A DNA stretch of 64,000 bases from Diplocarpon mali (lineage: Eukaryota > Ascomycota > Leotiomycetes > Helotiales > Drepanopezizaceae): the NCBI GenBank assembly GCA_024741835.1, contig JAENRP010000088.1:1-64000 (forward strand). Reading direction: 5' to 3'. The translations under genes and the position numbers were made by a program. Positions 22,042 to 34,589 of the stretch are shown piece by piece. Under the pieces are notes generated by a model that saw nothing but the letters and a program-made list of their open reading frames with translations, did no database searches and was not told where the DNA came from. Each line of letters starts with the position of its first letter. Position 1 is the stretch's first letter.

Positions 22042-23866
22042 TCACTCTACCTTCCTTTTTCCCTTCAGCGCTCCCAGAATCGCCGACCCAACCCTGACCC
22101 TCACGGCTCTCAAATCCCACTGATCCGCCTCCTCCAGTGCCACGAACCGCCTCACCAGCAGATTAAACACAAAACCAAAGCTCAGCGCCATGACTGTGCT
22201 TGTCAAGATGATAACATTGTAGGGCATACTAAAATCGGGAGTCGGGAGCGGTAATAATAATGTCGTGGTGCGGATGGCCAGGTCGCCTATGGTGATGACT
22301 GCCGGGGCAACGTCAAACCCGCGGTTTGCATCAGGCGGATATTCCGTGTATCGCAGGATCGCCTTTTCGAAATGGTAGGTCAGGACTACGGTGCTATTCG
22401 CCGGAATCGAGATCCTGACTTCCAGCTGCGTGCCGCGTTTTCGGTCGAGCGCAGGTCGGTAATACATCTCTTGTATCACTGGCTTGTCTTCGCCATTGGT
22501 CTTGGCTTTAAGAGTGTGCAGATATAGTTTCATGAACCAGGGCAGCGTTTCGAGGTATACGAAGTCGACAGACTCTGTCAAGGACGGGTTCGTGAGGATC
22601 GCCTGCACTCCACCGCGTTCTTGGCCATACCCGATAAACGATCGTTCGGCGTACAGGAGAGGCTGCTCAAGAGGGGACCTCTCGCTTATTTCCTGAGACG
22701 GGAGGATCATTTCAAAATCGCCTTCTGGAGCAAGGCTGAAGCACCGGCTGTACCCCGACGCATCTTTGTGTTCTTGGGCACCGGCTGAGGTGTAGACATG
22801 CCGGGCGTGGGGAACAGAGATGCAGACAGGGTCGATGCCATCTGTGGCTAGCGGACAAGCGCCGTTGAGAGAGTGCCCAAAGATTTCGGAGAGTGACCAT
22901 TCTTCTTCTTGGGCTGAGGCGTCCAGCGGGAAACAGGTGTCGTGGGAGTGGTATGGTTTCGAGGTATTGCATTTCAGCTCTTCGGGAGGTACTGGTCTTG
23001 GGATGGGGTTGTCTGGGATGTTAGCAGGGTCGAACATGCCACGTGAGAGAAGTACAAACCTCTTGGCCGCTTCGACCTCTGGATATCCAAGACCATGTCA
23101 ACGGTCTGCGTGATCTGTAACTGGCATTCTCCTCCATTGGAGGGACATATCGGCTGCACGTCAATCGACATGCTCTGCCAATTCGCATCGAATAGCTTAT
23201 GCCCGTCCAACAGACTTGATATTCCAGCTTTACCCTTGCATGGGAGCAGCTTCAAAAAAGGGGTCAAGTTCTCCGTGCACACCACCTCCCCTGGTAGCGT
23301 CCCGTGCAGCAGATGCAGATTCTCGGCCGTAGATGTAGGATGGTCGCCCACAGGATCAAAGGACATGACCGGTCTGATCGTCCTCGTCGAGTCTATGAAG
23401 TTCAAGGAGGCGCAAAACAAACCAGACAGCGCATTCGTCAACGTCAACCATCGTCCATCAGCCCTACTCCGATTAGCCATATACATGTGCGACCAGTGTA
23501 TCAAGATACGCACTCTTCATCCGTCTCGGCCTCTACCCACGCCCAAAGCTCCACGCCGGTCCCCCCCTCCCTGGCACCTCCCCACGGCCTGGCGCCCCAG
23601 CTCTCAGCATCCCATCTCCCCAGACTGAACCTCAAGTGCAGTTCCCGCGTGTTGGCGTGCTGCAGGATCTGGCCCAGTGACCGAGGAAAGTATCTGAAAT
23701 TCTGCTGCTCAAAAGAGGCGAGTGTTGTGTTGCTTTGGAAGTTGAAGGACGCGAGGAGGAGGGATGGGTGAAGAGGCCGCAGGTTGAGTTGTTCGTGGTA
23801 GTCAGATGCGCGGACTAGTTGGAGGAGCAAGCTGAGGGAGAGCAGGAGAAACCGCAGTTGACGCAT
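22042..23866 (-). CDS. gpi16: GPI transamidase complex subunit Gpi16 (PIG-T)
   Basis: Exons are 23866-23514, 23463-23060 and 23012-22042, giving 575 residues. The introns are 50 bp (GTGCGT...GTAG, branch GCTAATC) and 47 bp (GTTTGT...CCCAG, branch GCTAAC); both junctions fall inside conserved motifs, GVELWAWVEAETDEE|ADGRW and RSKRPR|DNPIPRPVPPEEL. Gpi16 is an ER membrane subunit of the complex that swaps the C-terminal signal of a proprotein for a GPI anchor. It shows an N-terminal signal peptide (1-20), the family motif LTNALSGLFCASLNFIDSTR, a CTENLTPFLKLLPCKGKAGI block, conserved cysteines in NTSKPY...DTCFP, and one C-terminal transmembrane segment (about 518-539) followed by a short basic tail. 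It is 5' to 5' with luc7. The length is close to the usual 560-620 residues. Assignment is firm. Confidence 0.95.
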
Positions 23867-24113
23867 GGCTGCCAGCGCCGAAGATTGCTATAAGCTACGG
23901 CGCATTGGTTTGGTTTGGTGTTGATGAAATGTTTGCAACGGACGGGTAGCATAGCTTGCTTGTAGGAGATGCGCCTACACATTAGCGCGAGCCTTCTGGG
24001 CACGGCTGAAATAAAACAAAATCCAGCCGCGCCGTGTCCACCAAACCAACCTACACAACCTCAAGCCCAACTTTGCCGTCGCAAGTCAATCATAGCGGCG
24101 AGATCACGAAAGC
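23867..24113. promoter_or_regulatory. divergent promoter region gpi16/luc7
   Basis: Only 247 bp separate the start codons of two divergently transcribed housekeeping genes, so they probably share control elements. The stretch is moderately GC-rich with a CCAAACCAAAC-like pair of motifs (rc near 23906, plus near 24041). No TATA box is obvious. Confidence 0.55.
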
Positions 24114-25081
24114 ATGGCCGCAGAGCAGAGAAAGCTGCTTGGTATGGGCGCATCCCCTCCATGAGCACGTCGTTCTTTGCCTGGCAGTTCCTGACTCCAT
24201 TTGAGAATTGCATGGCTAACCCTTTCCCCCCCTCCACAGAGCAGCTCATGGGCGCCTCCGCCTCGTCGCGCGCCGCCCAACTCTCCATCACTGACCCCAA
24301 AGTCTGCCGATCCTACCTCGTCGGCACCTGTCCGCACGATCTCTTCACCAACACCAAGCAGGACATCGGCCCCTGCCCCAAACTACACTCCGAGCCTCTC
24401 AAGTCCGAGTACGAAGCCGCTCCCTCGGCGCAGCAGCAGAAATGGGGCTTCGAGTACGACTACATGCGCGACCTCCAGAAGTACATTGACGAGTGCAACC
24501 GGCGGATCGACGTCGCGCAGCGCCGACTAGAGAAGACGCCGGACGAGATCCGGCAGACGAACGCGCTGCTGAAGAACATTTCGGATCTGAGCAAGAGTAT
24601 TGAGAGCGGATTGATGGAGATCCAGGTCCTGGGGGAGGAGAGCGAGGTTAGCCGGGCATATGAGGAGTTCTTCCGGATCCGCACCGCGATGCAGCAGAAG
24701 GCCGACAAGGAGCGGGAGCTGAAAGCCCTGTCCGACACCAGCGGGCCCTCCGGGCACCAGAAGTTGCAGGTCTGCGATGTGTGCGGCGCGTATCTGAGTC
24801 GCCTGGATAATGACAGGAGATTGGCGGACCATTTCTATGGGAAGATGCATCTCGGATATGCGCAGATGCGGAAGACGTACGACGCCTTTCCCAAGGAATT
24901 GAGGACGAGGAGACCACCGATGCACATCGAAGAGGGTGGAGATCATGGAGCGGGGAGAAGCTTTGACCAATATGGGGATGGATATGGCGGGAGGGGAGGG
25001 TATGGGGGAAGAGGAGGGGGACGTGGAGGAGGCGGTGGTTTTAGAGGAGGGAGGGGAGGCGGCTTCCGAGGCAGGTGGTAG
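24114..25081 (+). CDS. luc7: U1 snRNP-associated protein Luc7
   Basis: Exon 1 is only 28 bases (24114-24141, MAAEQRKLL plus one base). Intron 1 is 98 bp (24142-24239, GTATGG...CACAG, branch GCTAAC) and exon 2 is 24240-25081; the product has 289 residues. Luc7 binds the U1 snRNP and helps choose weak 5' splice sites. Seen directly: N-terminal EQLMG motif, a CCCH zinc finger (C32, C40, C55, H59), a long coiled coil (about 85-175), a second C2H2-type finger (C188, C191, H207, H213) with DHFYGKMHLGY, and a Gly/Arg-rich (RGG-type) tail from about 245. The short first exon is needed to supply the conserved MAAEQRK start; without it the protein would begin inside intron sequence. Assignment is firm. 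Confidence 0.95.
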
Positions 25082-25699
25082 ACGGCTTGTTGTGATACGA
25101 AATCAAGGCGTTGGACGAGGCGTTACGGATGGATCCTGGATTATGTACGAACACAAGTCCAACAGCATCACGGAATGCTGGTGGTTCCATCCACCTGCTC
25201 CCGCGGCTCAGAACTCGAGTCCCTCTCTTCAACGAACTACCAACGAGAAACTCGCCCAATTCCTCCACTAGCTATGGATCCCGGGCGACGCGTAAGCGCC
25301 AGAGCACTGTCAATTTTAAGATCGGGGAGTTGCCTCATAATATACCACCCCACAGGGCCGCTCGCCAGCTTTCATGATGTCGCGACCAAGGCATGAACGT
25401 GAATATTTCTTAAGACTTCTATCTCAAACTATGATACTGGCAGCAAGAGCAGGATCCAAAAGGGTGGGTTCCAATTGTTGCTTACGTCCCTCTTCTAGAA
25501 TATAGCCGAGACAGATCTAGTCTAAGGTGTCAACGTCCTCGAGTCGGAGAAGCGCTCACTCACAACCAAATCCAACGACGCACACATGAAACATGAAATA
25601 AACCCTCTCTTATAGATGACCAATTTCCCATCCTGTCATTCTGTCCCGGTCCCTCCCCCCCTAACCCAACGACCACCGACCCACCGACCAAGAGGTCAG
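25082..25699. other. 3' flank of luc7, non-coding
   Basis: Normal-composition DNA with no convincing gene. Open frames at 25111-25377 and 25175-25396 overlap in different phases and have no recognisable content. The region ends where the 132-bp LTR array begins. Confidence 0.55.
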
Positions 25700-25831
25700 T
25701 GAGGGGCATGTATCTGTAGCTGTATAATAGTAGTTGATTGATCTAGAAGAAGAGGAGAGAAGCTACAGAAGAAGCTCTCATAACCACAGGGTCCGTGCGC
25801 CAAAGGCGCCAGTTACGTAATCCATACCACA
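25700..25831 (-). repeat. Gypsy-3 LTR, outer extra copy
   Basis: This 132-bp LTR is followed by a 28-bp spacer and then a second LTR; together they form a 160-bp tandem duplication (25697-25856 and 25857-26016). It looks less mutated than the shared LTR at 41359. Confidence 0.85.
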
Positions 25832-25859
25832 AGTCCCTCTATAACCAGATTCGCCTCAG

Positions 25860-25991
25860 TGAGGAGCAGGTATCTGCAGCTGTATAATAGTGGTTGATTG
25901 ATCTAGAAGAAGAGGAGAGAAGCTATAGAAGAAGCTCTCATAACCATAGGGTCCGTGCGCCAAAGGCGCTAGTTACGTAATCCCTACTACA
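25860..25991 (-). repeat. Gypsy-3 3' LTR of the first copy
   Basis: This 132-bp LTR adjoins the pol 3' end of the first copy. It matches 25700-25831 and 41359-41490. Confidence 0.85.
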
Positions 25992-27007
25992 AGTCCCTCT
26001 ATAACCAGATTCGCCTCCAAATCTATTGGCCCTTAAGTATATATAATAAAGAAAAGGCCTAAGCTAAGCTTTAGCCTTAAAATAACCTTGCGCTTCTGAA
26101 CTCCCTACTTAATACCTTATTTATACGTATACTTAGCCCCTAGCGAAGTTCATTCTAAAACTCCTGCTAGTTAGCTTCTTATTAATAATATATTAGTCCT
26201 AACTACTTCTAATAGCCTAGGTTCCCTAACTCTCTTACTATACTCTTAATACTAAGGGTTATAATACTAGCTTTAACTCTTACTTCTTGCAAAGCTCTAG
26301 AGGTAAAGAATAAATCGATCTACCTATGCGTATATTTTAATAGATCAGAAGCTTTAATTCCTCTTTAGTTATTAGATAGGAGTTTCTAAGATAGAAAGGC
26401 TTAAGCTGATTAATATGAAAGTAGTAAGGTATAGGTTTCCTATTAATCTGGGCCAGAGTGTATAATTTCTTATGCTCTCCTCCCTTCCTACTAATAATAA
26501 AAGGGCCTTTTTATAAAGGGCGCAACTTCTGTCCTGCAGTCGTATGATTATAAAGCATTGCTATTAAGCTATAGGGGAAGCTTCTCTTTTATCCTTAGAA
26601 TCGTATATTATAATACTCTTTTCTCTTTTATCTTTAAAGGTCTGACGTAAGACCTACTTTAGACAACCTATCCTAGCCTCCTTTAATATACTCGAGTATA
26701 GCATTGCTTTATTCCTTATTCTTATTAGAATCTGCTGCCTATAGTTCTTTTAGAAACCTTGCGCTATTTAGATCTATATAAATAGTTTAGGCGTAGTAGG
26801 CTGGAAATGCCAAGTCAACTTCTAATCTAGGCTAGTACTCTTATTAGATATAATAGGAAGAGTACCTTAGGAAGCCTATTTCTCTAAGATTTACTTCAAA
26901 TACTACCTTCTATAATCGTAGCTTATAGTTAGGCCCGGTCTTTGCTATAGCTTGCTATATAATATCGATAGCCTTTTTACTTATTCCTATACTCTTCTTT
27001 GATGCTA
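25992..27007 (-). pseudogene. Gypsy-3 copy 1: C-terminal integrase portion
   Basis: The minus-strand frame includes RFLKELQAADSNK, an ILEYIKEARIGCLKQ block and YTLAQINRKPIPYYFHINQL near the end, the usual C-terminal tail of fungal Gypsy integrases. It is separated from the catalytic part (starting at 34590) only by Gypsy-1: the two ends join across the ATAGG target duplication. Confidence 0.75.
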
Positions 27008-27012
27008 ATAGG

Positions 27013-27319
27013 TGTAACGGCTGCACCTCCACTTAGTGCAATTACCTGAGAGTACGGCGTTTTAAGGTTTTACAATCTCGATTCGATATAGGGTTTTCTT
27101 AAATCGACCCTAAAGGTGCAAAAGGATATTCTTATATAATATTATATAAATAGGCAATAGAGCTTCTAGCTACTATATATATAAGGAAGAAGGGCTCTCC
27201 CTTAAGGAGGGTTCTCTAACTTCTTCGTTTCCTTTATATTAGACTTATAGAATACGCCTTTTATACTACTTCTTGCTCTTATACTTGATCTTGCACTTTG
27301 GTGGTTTTATATTATTATA
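27013..27319 (+). repeat. Gypsy-1 5' LTR
   Basis: This 307-bp LTR begins TGTAACGGCTGCACC. Its end reads ATATTATTATA where other copies keep GTATCGTTACA. Confidence 0.9.
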
Positions 27320-27599
27320 TTAAATGAAGAAGTTCTTCTCTGCTAAGGACGGCTTTTAATAATATCCTACCTCTTTTGAAAATCGATTCGCGGTTGTTTC
27401 GACTTTTGATAGAGTCAAGATCCTAGAGATCTCTTAGATAAATTAAGAGCTTAAGTATAGCTTATTAATTAGTATAATTGAGGAACGCTTTTATTAATCG
27501 GATTTTCTTAACTACTCCTTTTATAGAAGTGCTATAGGTAGAAGTTAGGAGAGTACTACGCTATTAGAACCCTTTTTCTATAGAACCCCTTTTTAACCG

Positions 27600-28960
27600 A
27601 ATCCCTACTAAAACTAAAATCGGTAAAATGAATTCCCTATTAGCCGGAAGTTAGCAAATATAGAATATACCTAGTTCATTCGGAGGACTAGCTTTTATAA
27701 GGAGTACCCCTACCCTAGCTCCTAGGGCCGGACCTTCCTCTGCCGCTAAGGGTAAGAGACTATAACGCTATAGCTGAGCTAATTGAAATAAATAAGACTT
27801 TTCGAACCCAAACGTCTTATAAGGAATAGTCTTAGGTTTAAAGGAATCCTTATAATACTAAGATCAATCTAATTGATAACTATAAAGCGAGATTAGTAGG
27901 ATTGCCTAGGTTATCTTTAGCTTAAAGACCTTAGCTTATTAAAGCTAAGAAACAGCTTAGCGCGTATATTAGACTATTAAGCGAGAATCTACCTACCTTT
28001 GATAAAGCGAGACTTAGCCTCCTTTAAAAGTCGATATAGATATGAAATAGTTAAAAATTCAGCTAATTGAAAAGATTACCCCTTTTAATAATAGGACCTC
28101 TTTAATACATAAGTAATAGTTAGCTTTAGTCCAAGACCGATTGCAAGTTAATGCTGACCTATATCTAAATAAGCGAGCTCGCCGAGCCCTTATTTAAGGA
28201 TTTATTATAAGATAAGCCCGAATATACCTTAAACCCTAGTACCTTTCGGAGACTAACCCCTTTCGAAACTATTAAAAAATAGTAGAACTGCTAAGCAGTT
28301 ACTTTTTAATTAGCTAAGAGGTAGACCTATTTCGATCTACTTTCTACTACCTTTATATAAGAGAAGCCAGCCATTTTAAGGAAACTTTCCCTTAGTTTTA
28401 AGCCTAATTCTAATCTACTACAATTTAGGAAAAAGTCTTAAGATCAGAGTAGTTCTTCTTTATATAGAATAAGATTACCCCTTAGCTTAAAGCTGCTTAC
28501 GCCCTAGCTAAGGCCTTTTAGAAGAAGGACTATACTATTATAATTAACTAATTAAACGCCCTTAATATTAAATGCTAAAGTAATCAACTTCTTAACCCTT
28601 TGATTAAAAGCAAGGCGACCTTAGTATTATATTAAAAGACATCTGGTTTGCTCTTTAATAAGACCGCTTGCAGTCCGAGCGCTAGAAGTACCACTTGAGT
28701 TTCTAAGATACTAGCCTTAAAGCCGACTACCCCTTTTCGCTAAGATATGCTAGCTAAGGCTAGTTCTCTTGCTTTGCCCTTTAAGCACACTACTTACTAA
28801 ACCTATAGTAAAACTAATTACTATAAGACCGAGTGCCCTTTTATAAGTAAGATTAATGCTTTAAAAGATGTAAAGGAAGCTGATCTGACTTTAGACTTAA
28901 CTAAGAATAAGGTCGAAATAGAGGAAGATTAGGAAAACAAAGAGGCTTAGGAAAAGACTT
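27600..28960 (+). pseudogene. Gypsy-1 gag remnant with destroyed zinc knuckle
   Basis: The plus-strand gag frame is stop-rich. The knuckle near 28800-28837 reads TYSKTNYYKTEC where C-x2-C-GK-x-GH-x4-C is expected: Cys, Gly and His positions carry Tyr, Ser, Asn and Tyr, each explained by one or two transitions. The Gypsy-2 copy near 48570 keeps the His. Confidence 0.7.
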
Positions 28961-28970
28961 TTACTTAAGC

Positions 28971-31900
28971 TTGCGAAAGTGCGACTTATTAAAGCTAGAT
29001 CTTAACTCTTTAATAAGAGGGAAGCAATTCTTAACCTCTTATACTATTAGTATAAATGGACTTAGAGTATTATTATTAGCTTTAATAGATATTAGAGCCT
29101 TTAATTACCTATTTTTAAATCGTTCCCTTTTTATATATCTTTTAAAAGCGACCGGCTTTTAAATTCTTCCTCTTCCAGCCTTTATTCCTATCTATAGATT
29201 TTAAAATACCATTTGCGCGCAAGCTACGCACTATATGCGCTTTTACTTAACAATTGATAGAAGGCGTATTTACAATTACCCTTAGGTTATTCTCGACTTA
29301 GGCTAGCGTAATGCTATTATTAGAGTCAAATGGATACGCCGATTCTAATTTAAACTTAACTTAAAGGAAAACCGATTTATATAGCCTTTATATTACCTCC
29401 TATCTTTCTAATTCGCAAAGGAAATCATCATTTGTCTTCCCCCTTTTAAAGGACTTCAGATCCGATCTAATTATTAAGCTAATATTAATCGCAAAGAATA
29501 GGAAATAGCTATAGACAAAGCTTAATAGATTAATAGAAGATAGTCTTACGTTAATTTAATAGTCCTAACTAGGCGCAAGATCCCTATTACTATTATTAGG
29601 CCAGCGCCTTAGCCTATAATTAAGCTAGATCTAGGAAAATAGTCTAATACGAATCGACTATAATCTAACCCTATTTGCAAATGCCCTAAAGCTACAGTTC
29701 CTATTTATAAAATTAGTACTAACGCCTTTTATTATAATATAAAGTGTAAGAAGACTGAGTTCTTTTAAACTAGTATTTATAAAGTAGATAGGATTCTAAA
29801 GGAAAGATATAAGCCTAAGAATCCTAATATTAAAAAGCTAATTAATAATCGACTCTTAAAATAGTACCGATCTTTAAGATAGGCCTTCTTAAAAAGGGAT
29901 GCAGATACCCTCCCTTCCTATCGGTACTATAATTATAAGATATAGCTAAAAGGGCCCTTGCTTAACGCCTATTCGCCCTTCTACTATTAATCTACTAAAG
30001 AGCTTAAGGTTATAAAGGAGTACTTACTTAAGAATTTAGACAAAGGCTTTATTAAGATAAGTACTAGCCCCTTTGCTTTACTAGTACTATTTATAAAGAA
30101 GGCTAACAGTAGCCTCCGATTTTGCATAGACTACTAGAAGTTAAACGCACTAACTCGGAAAGACGCTTACCCGATTCTAAGGATAGATAAGCTTTTAAGG
30201 CAAGTATCTAAAGCCAAGATTTTCATAAAACTGGATATTTAAGCCGCTTTCAATCGAATACAAATAGACCCTGAATTAGAGGAATATACTACCTTTCGAA
30301 TAAGGTATAGATCCTATAAATGCAAGGTTCTCTTATTTAGCCTTTATAATAGACCTAGTACTTACTAGCAATATATGAATAATATTCTTTTAGATTACTT
30401 AAATGATTTTTATATAGCATATTTAAATAATATTTTAATTTACTTTAAGAATGTTAAAAAGCATTAGGGTTATATTAAGAAGGTGCTAAAACGACTCTTA
30501 AAGGCTGGCCTTTAAGTAGATATTAAAAAGTGCGAGTTTTATATTACTTGAATTTAATATCTTAAATACGTTTTAATAATAACTAGGATCGAATCGGACC
30601 TTAAAAAGGTTGAACTGCTATATAATTAGAAGTACTTAAAAACTATTATTAAAGTGAAGTCCTACTTAGGATTTTGCAAGTTTTATTAATAATTCATTTG
30701 CAACTTTAAGCTAATCGCTAAACCCCTTTTAGTTCTGACCCGATCGATAGTACCTTAGAATTGGATGGAAGTGTGCCGAATTGCTTTTAAAGAGCTTTAT
30801 AAGTAGTTGCTCTCGATTCAGCGGATTTACCATTTTAACCTTGACTTGCTTATAAAGTTGGAAACTGATACTTCTAATAGCGTTATTACTAAAGTACTTC
30901 CTTAGCAATACTCTAATAAGCAATAGTACTTAATTAGCTTCTATTTGCATATACTCTTTAGCTATAAACCTAATTGGGAAATATATAATAAGGAACTCTT
31001 TACTATTATTAAATCCTATTACAAATAGAGACCTAAGCTTATATTACTTAAGGAGCGAGTTAATATTTACTTAAATCACTGCTCCCTTAAGTACTTTATA
31101 ACTATTAAGGTTTTAACTGCGAAATAGTATTAATAGATGGAATTCCTATCTGACTTCAATTTTCGAATTATATATACTCTTAGTAAAGACAACTAAAAGG
31201 CCGATATTCTTAGCCGCCGAGAGTAGGATATACTAGTTTATAAGTAAGCGAAGCTAGATAGCTAATCCTAGGTTCTGATTTCCTTAGCTTAATTGGACCT
31301 TTGAATCAATATTAAACTAGCTGAAAAATTTCTCGCCGAATCTGCTAAAGGCACCCTTGCCTTAATATTAACTAATACTCTCGATTTAACTCCGAATTGA
31401 CCTAAGGATTCCTTTAATTTAATTAAGAAGCTTTATTAAGATAATCGCAAATCCTTTTAAGAGATTTGCGCTAACCTCCTTAAGAACTACTTTTTAAAAG
31501 ACAGATTGCTTTACTTTAAGAAGCGTCTTTGCATATGCTATAATACTCCTTTATACACTTATTTAATTTAAAAAGCTTATAACCAACCTTTAAGCGCGTA
31601 CCCTAGTAGCTTAAAGACCTATTAGCTACTCGCTCTTAAGTACTATTAGGTTAGGATAGGTTCAGACTATAAAAGATTTGTCGCAAATTGCAGACCTTAT
31701 CAATTTTCGCATTTAAAGATAACTAAGCAATAAGGCCTCCTATAGCCCCTTTCTATTTCTAATTATCTTATATAGCACTTATATATAGATTTTAAAGATT
31801 TCCCTCCTAATAAGCACGGTTTTAATCGAATCCTAATTTTTATAGACCGACTTAGTAAGAGCGCTATTACGATTCCTTATTAAAAAGATATTAACGCTTA

Positions 31901-32960
31901 AGGAACTGCCCGATTATTCGTTTAGTAGATATATCGATTCGGCTATACTCTAGAGATAATTACCTTAAACCAAGGCCCTTAATTCGTCTCCTTATTTTAA
32001 AGAGAGTTCTACTATATTATTAGTATTAAAATTAAACTCTCTATAGCGTACTATAAGGAGACTAATAGCTAAATAGAGATTATAAATAAGTATATTAATT
32101 TAAAGCTAAGGCCTTTTATTAATTACTATTAAGATAATTAGAGTAAACTGATTCTATTAATAGATTATATGCAATCGACTCTACCTTACGCTTTAATTAG
32201 TATGACCTTATATTAGCTTAAGTATAGAGTTGCGCCTTAGATAAGTTAGGACTAGATCTCTTTAAAAACGTCTAGCCTATAAGAGAAATTGAACTAAATA
32301 GAAGCTAAGCTAATAGCAGAGAGGATGCATATAGCTTAGGAAGTAGTGAAAGGTAATATAGAATGCGCCTAGGATAAAATGCGTAAGTCTATAAATCAAT
32401 ATCGAAAGGAGATTGATTAAAAACCTAAAGATATAATCTACCTTTTAATAAAAAATCTTAAGAACTACCGCCTTAGTAGGAAACTAGCTAATCAATAGGA
32501 TAGTCCTTTTAAGGTTCTTAAGAAGGCAGGCAATTTATATTAGATCAAGCTGCCTATAAGTTCTATAATATATAATATCTTTATACTAAAGCTACTATTT
32601 AAAGATCTATAGAACCCTTTACTAGGTTAGGAATAACCCTAGCCTATTATAGAAAAGATCGCTAGGTAAGAAGAGTATAAAGTATCTAAGATACTAGGTA
32701 TACGCCTATCTTAAGGAAAGCTAGAATACTAGGTCAAATAGACTAATTATAATCCTAATTTAAGTTAGTATTATACTTTAAATTTTATAAGATCCTTATA
32801 TAAGATTCGCGACTTTTATTAGGCTAATCTTATAAAGCTAGGACTATTTTAAAACCTATAAGCTTAGCTAAAGGCTTAAGAAAGTGATATAAATGATTAT
32901 AGTCACTTAAAAGATAATAAGCTAGATGCGAAACAGGTTAGTAAATAAATTTAAAAATAT
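28971..32960 (+). pseudogene. Gypsy-1 protease, RT, RNase H and integrase remnant
   Basis: The protease region (near 29080) reads LIDIRAF where a DTGA-type site belongs. The RT includes GFIKISTSPFALLVLFIKKA-like sequence near 30050 and AYLNNILIY near 30420, where catalytic Asp residues have become Asn. The integrase region (about 31680-32130) keeps HLYIDFKDFPPNKHGFNRI. Stops replace Gln and Trp codons throughout, so the element cannot encode its own enzymes. Confidence 0.85.
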
Positions 32961-33039
32961 AAATAAAAAGAAAAAAAAAAAAAAAAGGAGAAAAATAATA
33001 AAAATAGAAAAACAATAACGCTAGGCTAACTGCCCCCTC

Positions 33040-33960
33040 CCTTTATAACTCCTTTAACCCCTCTTCCTCTATACTTAAAGAGATAAGCTCTAATTCTATT
33101 CTAAAGCTAGAGCTCGCCTTTTAAATATGCCCCTACTTAAAATGACCCTAACCTCCTCCTCTTACCGCCGCTAGCGCCGCCTTATTAGCTGCTGCGCCTA
33201 ACGCTACCCTCGCTACTATAAGCCCCCTTCCCCTTATAAGAGACTCTGCTACTACAGCGGTCCGCTCTACTAACGCAGCAATAGACCCTAAGAAGCCTAG
33301 TATAGTTCGGCTGGATTGCTCTAACCTCGCTAGCTAAGACTTGATAAGGTCGCTATACTCCTATTAGAAAGTTAGCAATTGATTTAATACTAATTTGGGT
33401 TTAACTTATAGCAACTATTGCCTAAATCCCCTTTAGCTAGCTTGCTATAGCCTTAGCTATAGAGCAGAGCTCTGCAAGGCTAATATACTTTAGTTAAGAG
33501 CGGCTAGTCAAAGCCTTTGCGCTAGCTACTAGCAAGAGGTTAATAAGAATCTAGGCGCGCTGGACCGCCTCTTAATAGAGCATCTCGCGGTTCCCTGCCA
33601 AAACCGCCTAAGCGTTATTATTATTATTATTGCTGCTGTTATCCTCTTCTTACTATTAGGCAGCCTCCTCCTGCTACTCCTTAAGGGCCGCAGATAGCAC
33701 TGCGAACTCCTTACTAATATAGGAGGGAAGCTATAAATAAGTATTAGCGCAACTAGAACTTTGGACTCAATTTAAGGTACTTATAGGGATGCACTCTACC
33801 TTTTGCTCTTAGCACTAATAGCACTTCTTGCTACGCTCTAATTCGAACTCGCATTTGTACGTAATATCGCGCATAAGGCGCTGCACGCACTAATAGCAGC
33901 ATATGCAATAGGCCATCGCAAGAGCGCTTAATAGCAGGGGAATTAGCATTACGCGTATTA
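33040..33960 (-). pseudogene. antisense accessory ORF of Gypsy-1 (decayed copy)
   Basis: This copy aligns with the better-preserved antisense frames at 52797-53720 and 54828-55760. It lies on the minus strand between the A-rich tract and the 3' LTR. The start codon of the 86-codon C-terminal part has become ATA, and TAA/TAG codons interrupt it, but SSFRIELELISLS remains readable near 33100. Confidence 0.6.
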
Positions 33961-34277
33961 GACGCGATTCGACCCTAGACTAAGGCAAACTTACTTATAG
34001 TAGTTAGTAGTAGTAGTAGTAATTATTTCTACTATTATACATTAGCCCTGCGCTATAGTAGTAGGAGTAGGGGACCTATGCGATAGTATATAGTTATTAT
34101 ATTAAGGAAGGAAGATCCTATAAGGGGAAAAACAAATTTAAGTATATAACGCGACTTGCGCTAAACTAAATATAAAACGGTACCGTTTGTATAATAATGC
34201 GCTAAGTACGTTACTATACGAAAATCGTCATAACCTTTTAACGCTTATAGGCAAGCGTTCTCAAAGGGAAGGGGTAG

Positions 34278-34584
34278 TATAATAGCTGTACCTCCACTTA
34301 GTATAATTACTTAAGAGTATAGCGTTTTAAGGTTTCGCAATCTCGATTTAATATAGGGTTTTCTTAAATCGACCCTAAAGGTGCAAAAGGATATTCTTAT
34401 ATAATATTACATAAATAGGCAATAGAGCTTCTAGCTGCTATATATATAAGGAAGAAGGGCTCTCTCCTAAGGAGGGTTCTCTAACTTCTTCGTTTCCTTT
34501 GTATTAGACCTATAGAATACGCCTTTTGCACCACTTCTTGCTCCTATACTTGATCTCGCACTTCGGCGGTTCTGTATCGTTACA
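34278..34584 (+). repeat. Gypsy-1 3' LTR
   Basis: This 307-bp LTR begins TATAATAGCTG (TG altered to TA) and ends GTATCGTTACA. It is followed by ATAGG. Confidence 0.9.
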
Positions 34585-34589
34585 ATAGG

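Larger units (their letters stand above)
27013..34584 (+). mobile_element. Gypsy-1: full-length plus-strand Gypsy element inside Gypsy-3
   Basis: Paired 307-bp LTRs (27013-27319 and 34278-34584) are flanked by the target duplication ATAGG (27008-27012 and 34585-34589). Total length is 7572 bp. Gag, protease, RT, RNase H and integrase follow in the usual Ty3/Gypsy order. Then come an A-rich tract (near 32967) and an antisense ORF before the 3' LTR. It is heavily RIP-mutated. Confidence 0.92.

Noticed and set aside
23095..23771. Plus-strand ORFs of 155-177 codons opposite gpi16
   Set aside because: They are antisense shadows of the well-supported Gpi16 exons.
24061..24970. Several minus-strand and frame-shifted ORFs over luc7
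   Set aside because: Shadows of the GC-rich Luc7 exon; the plus frame has all the zinc-finger residues and the RGG tail.
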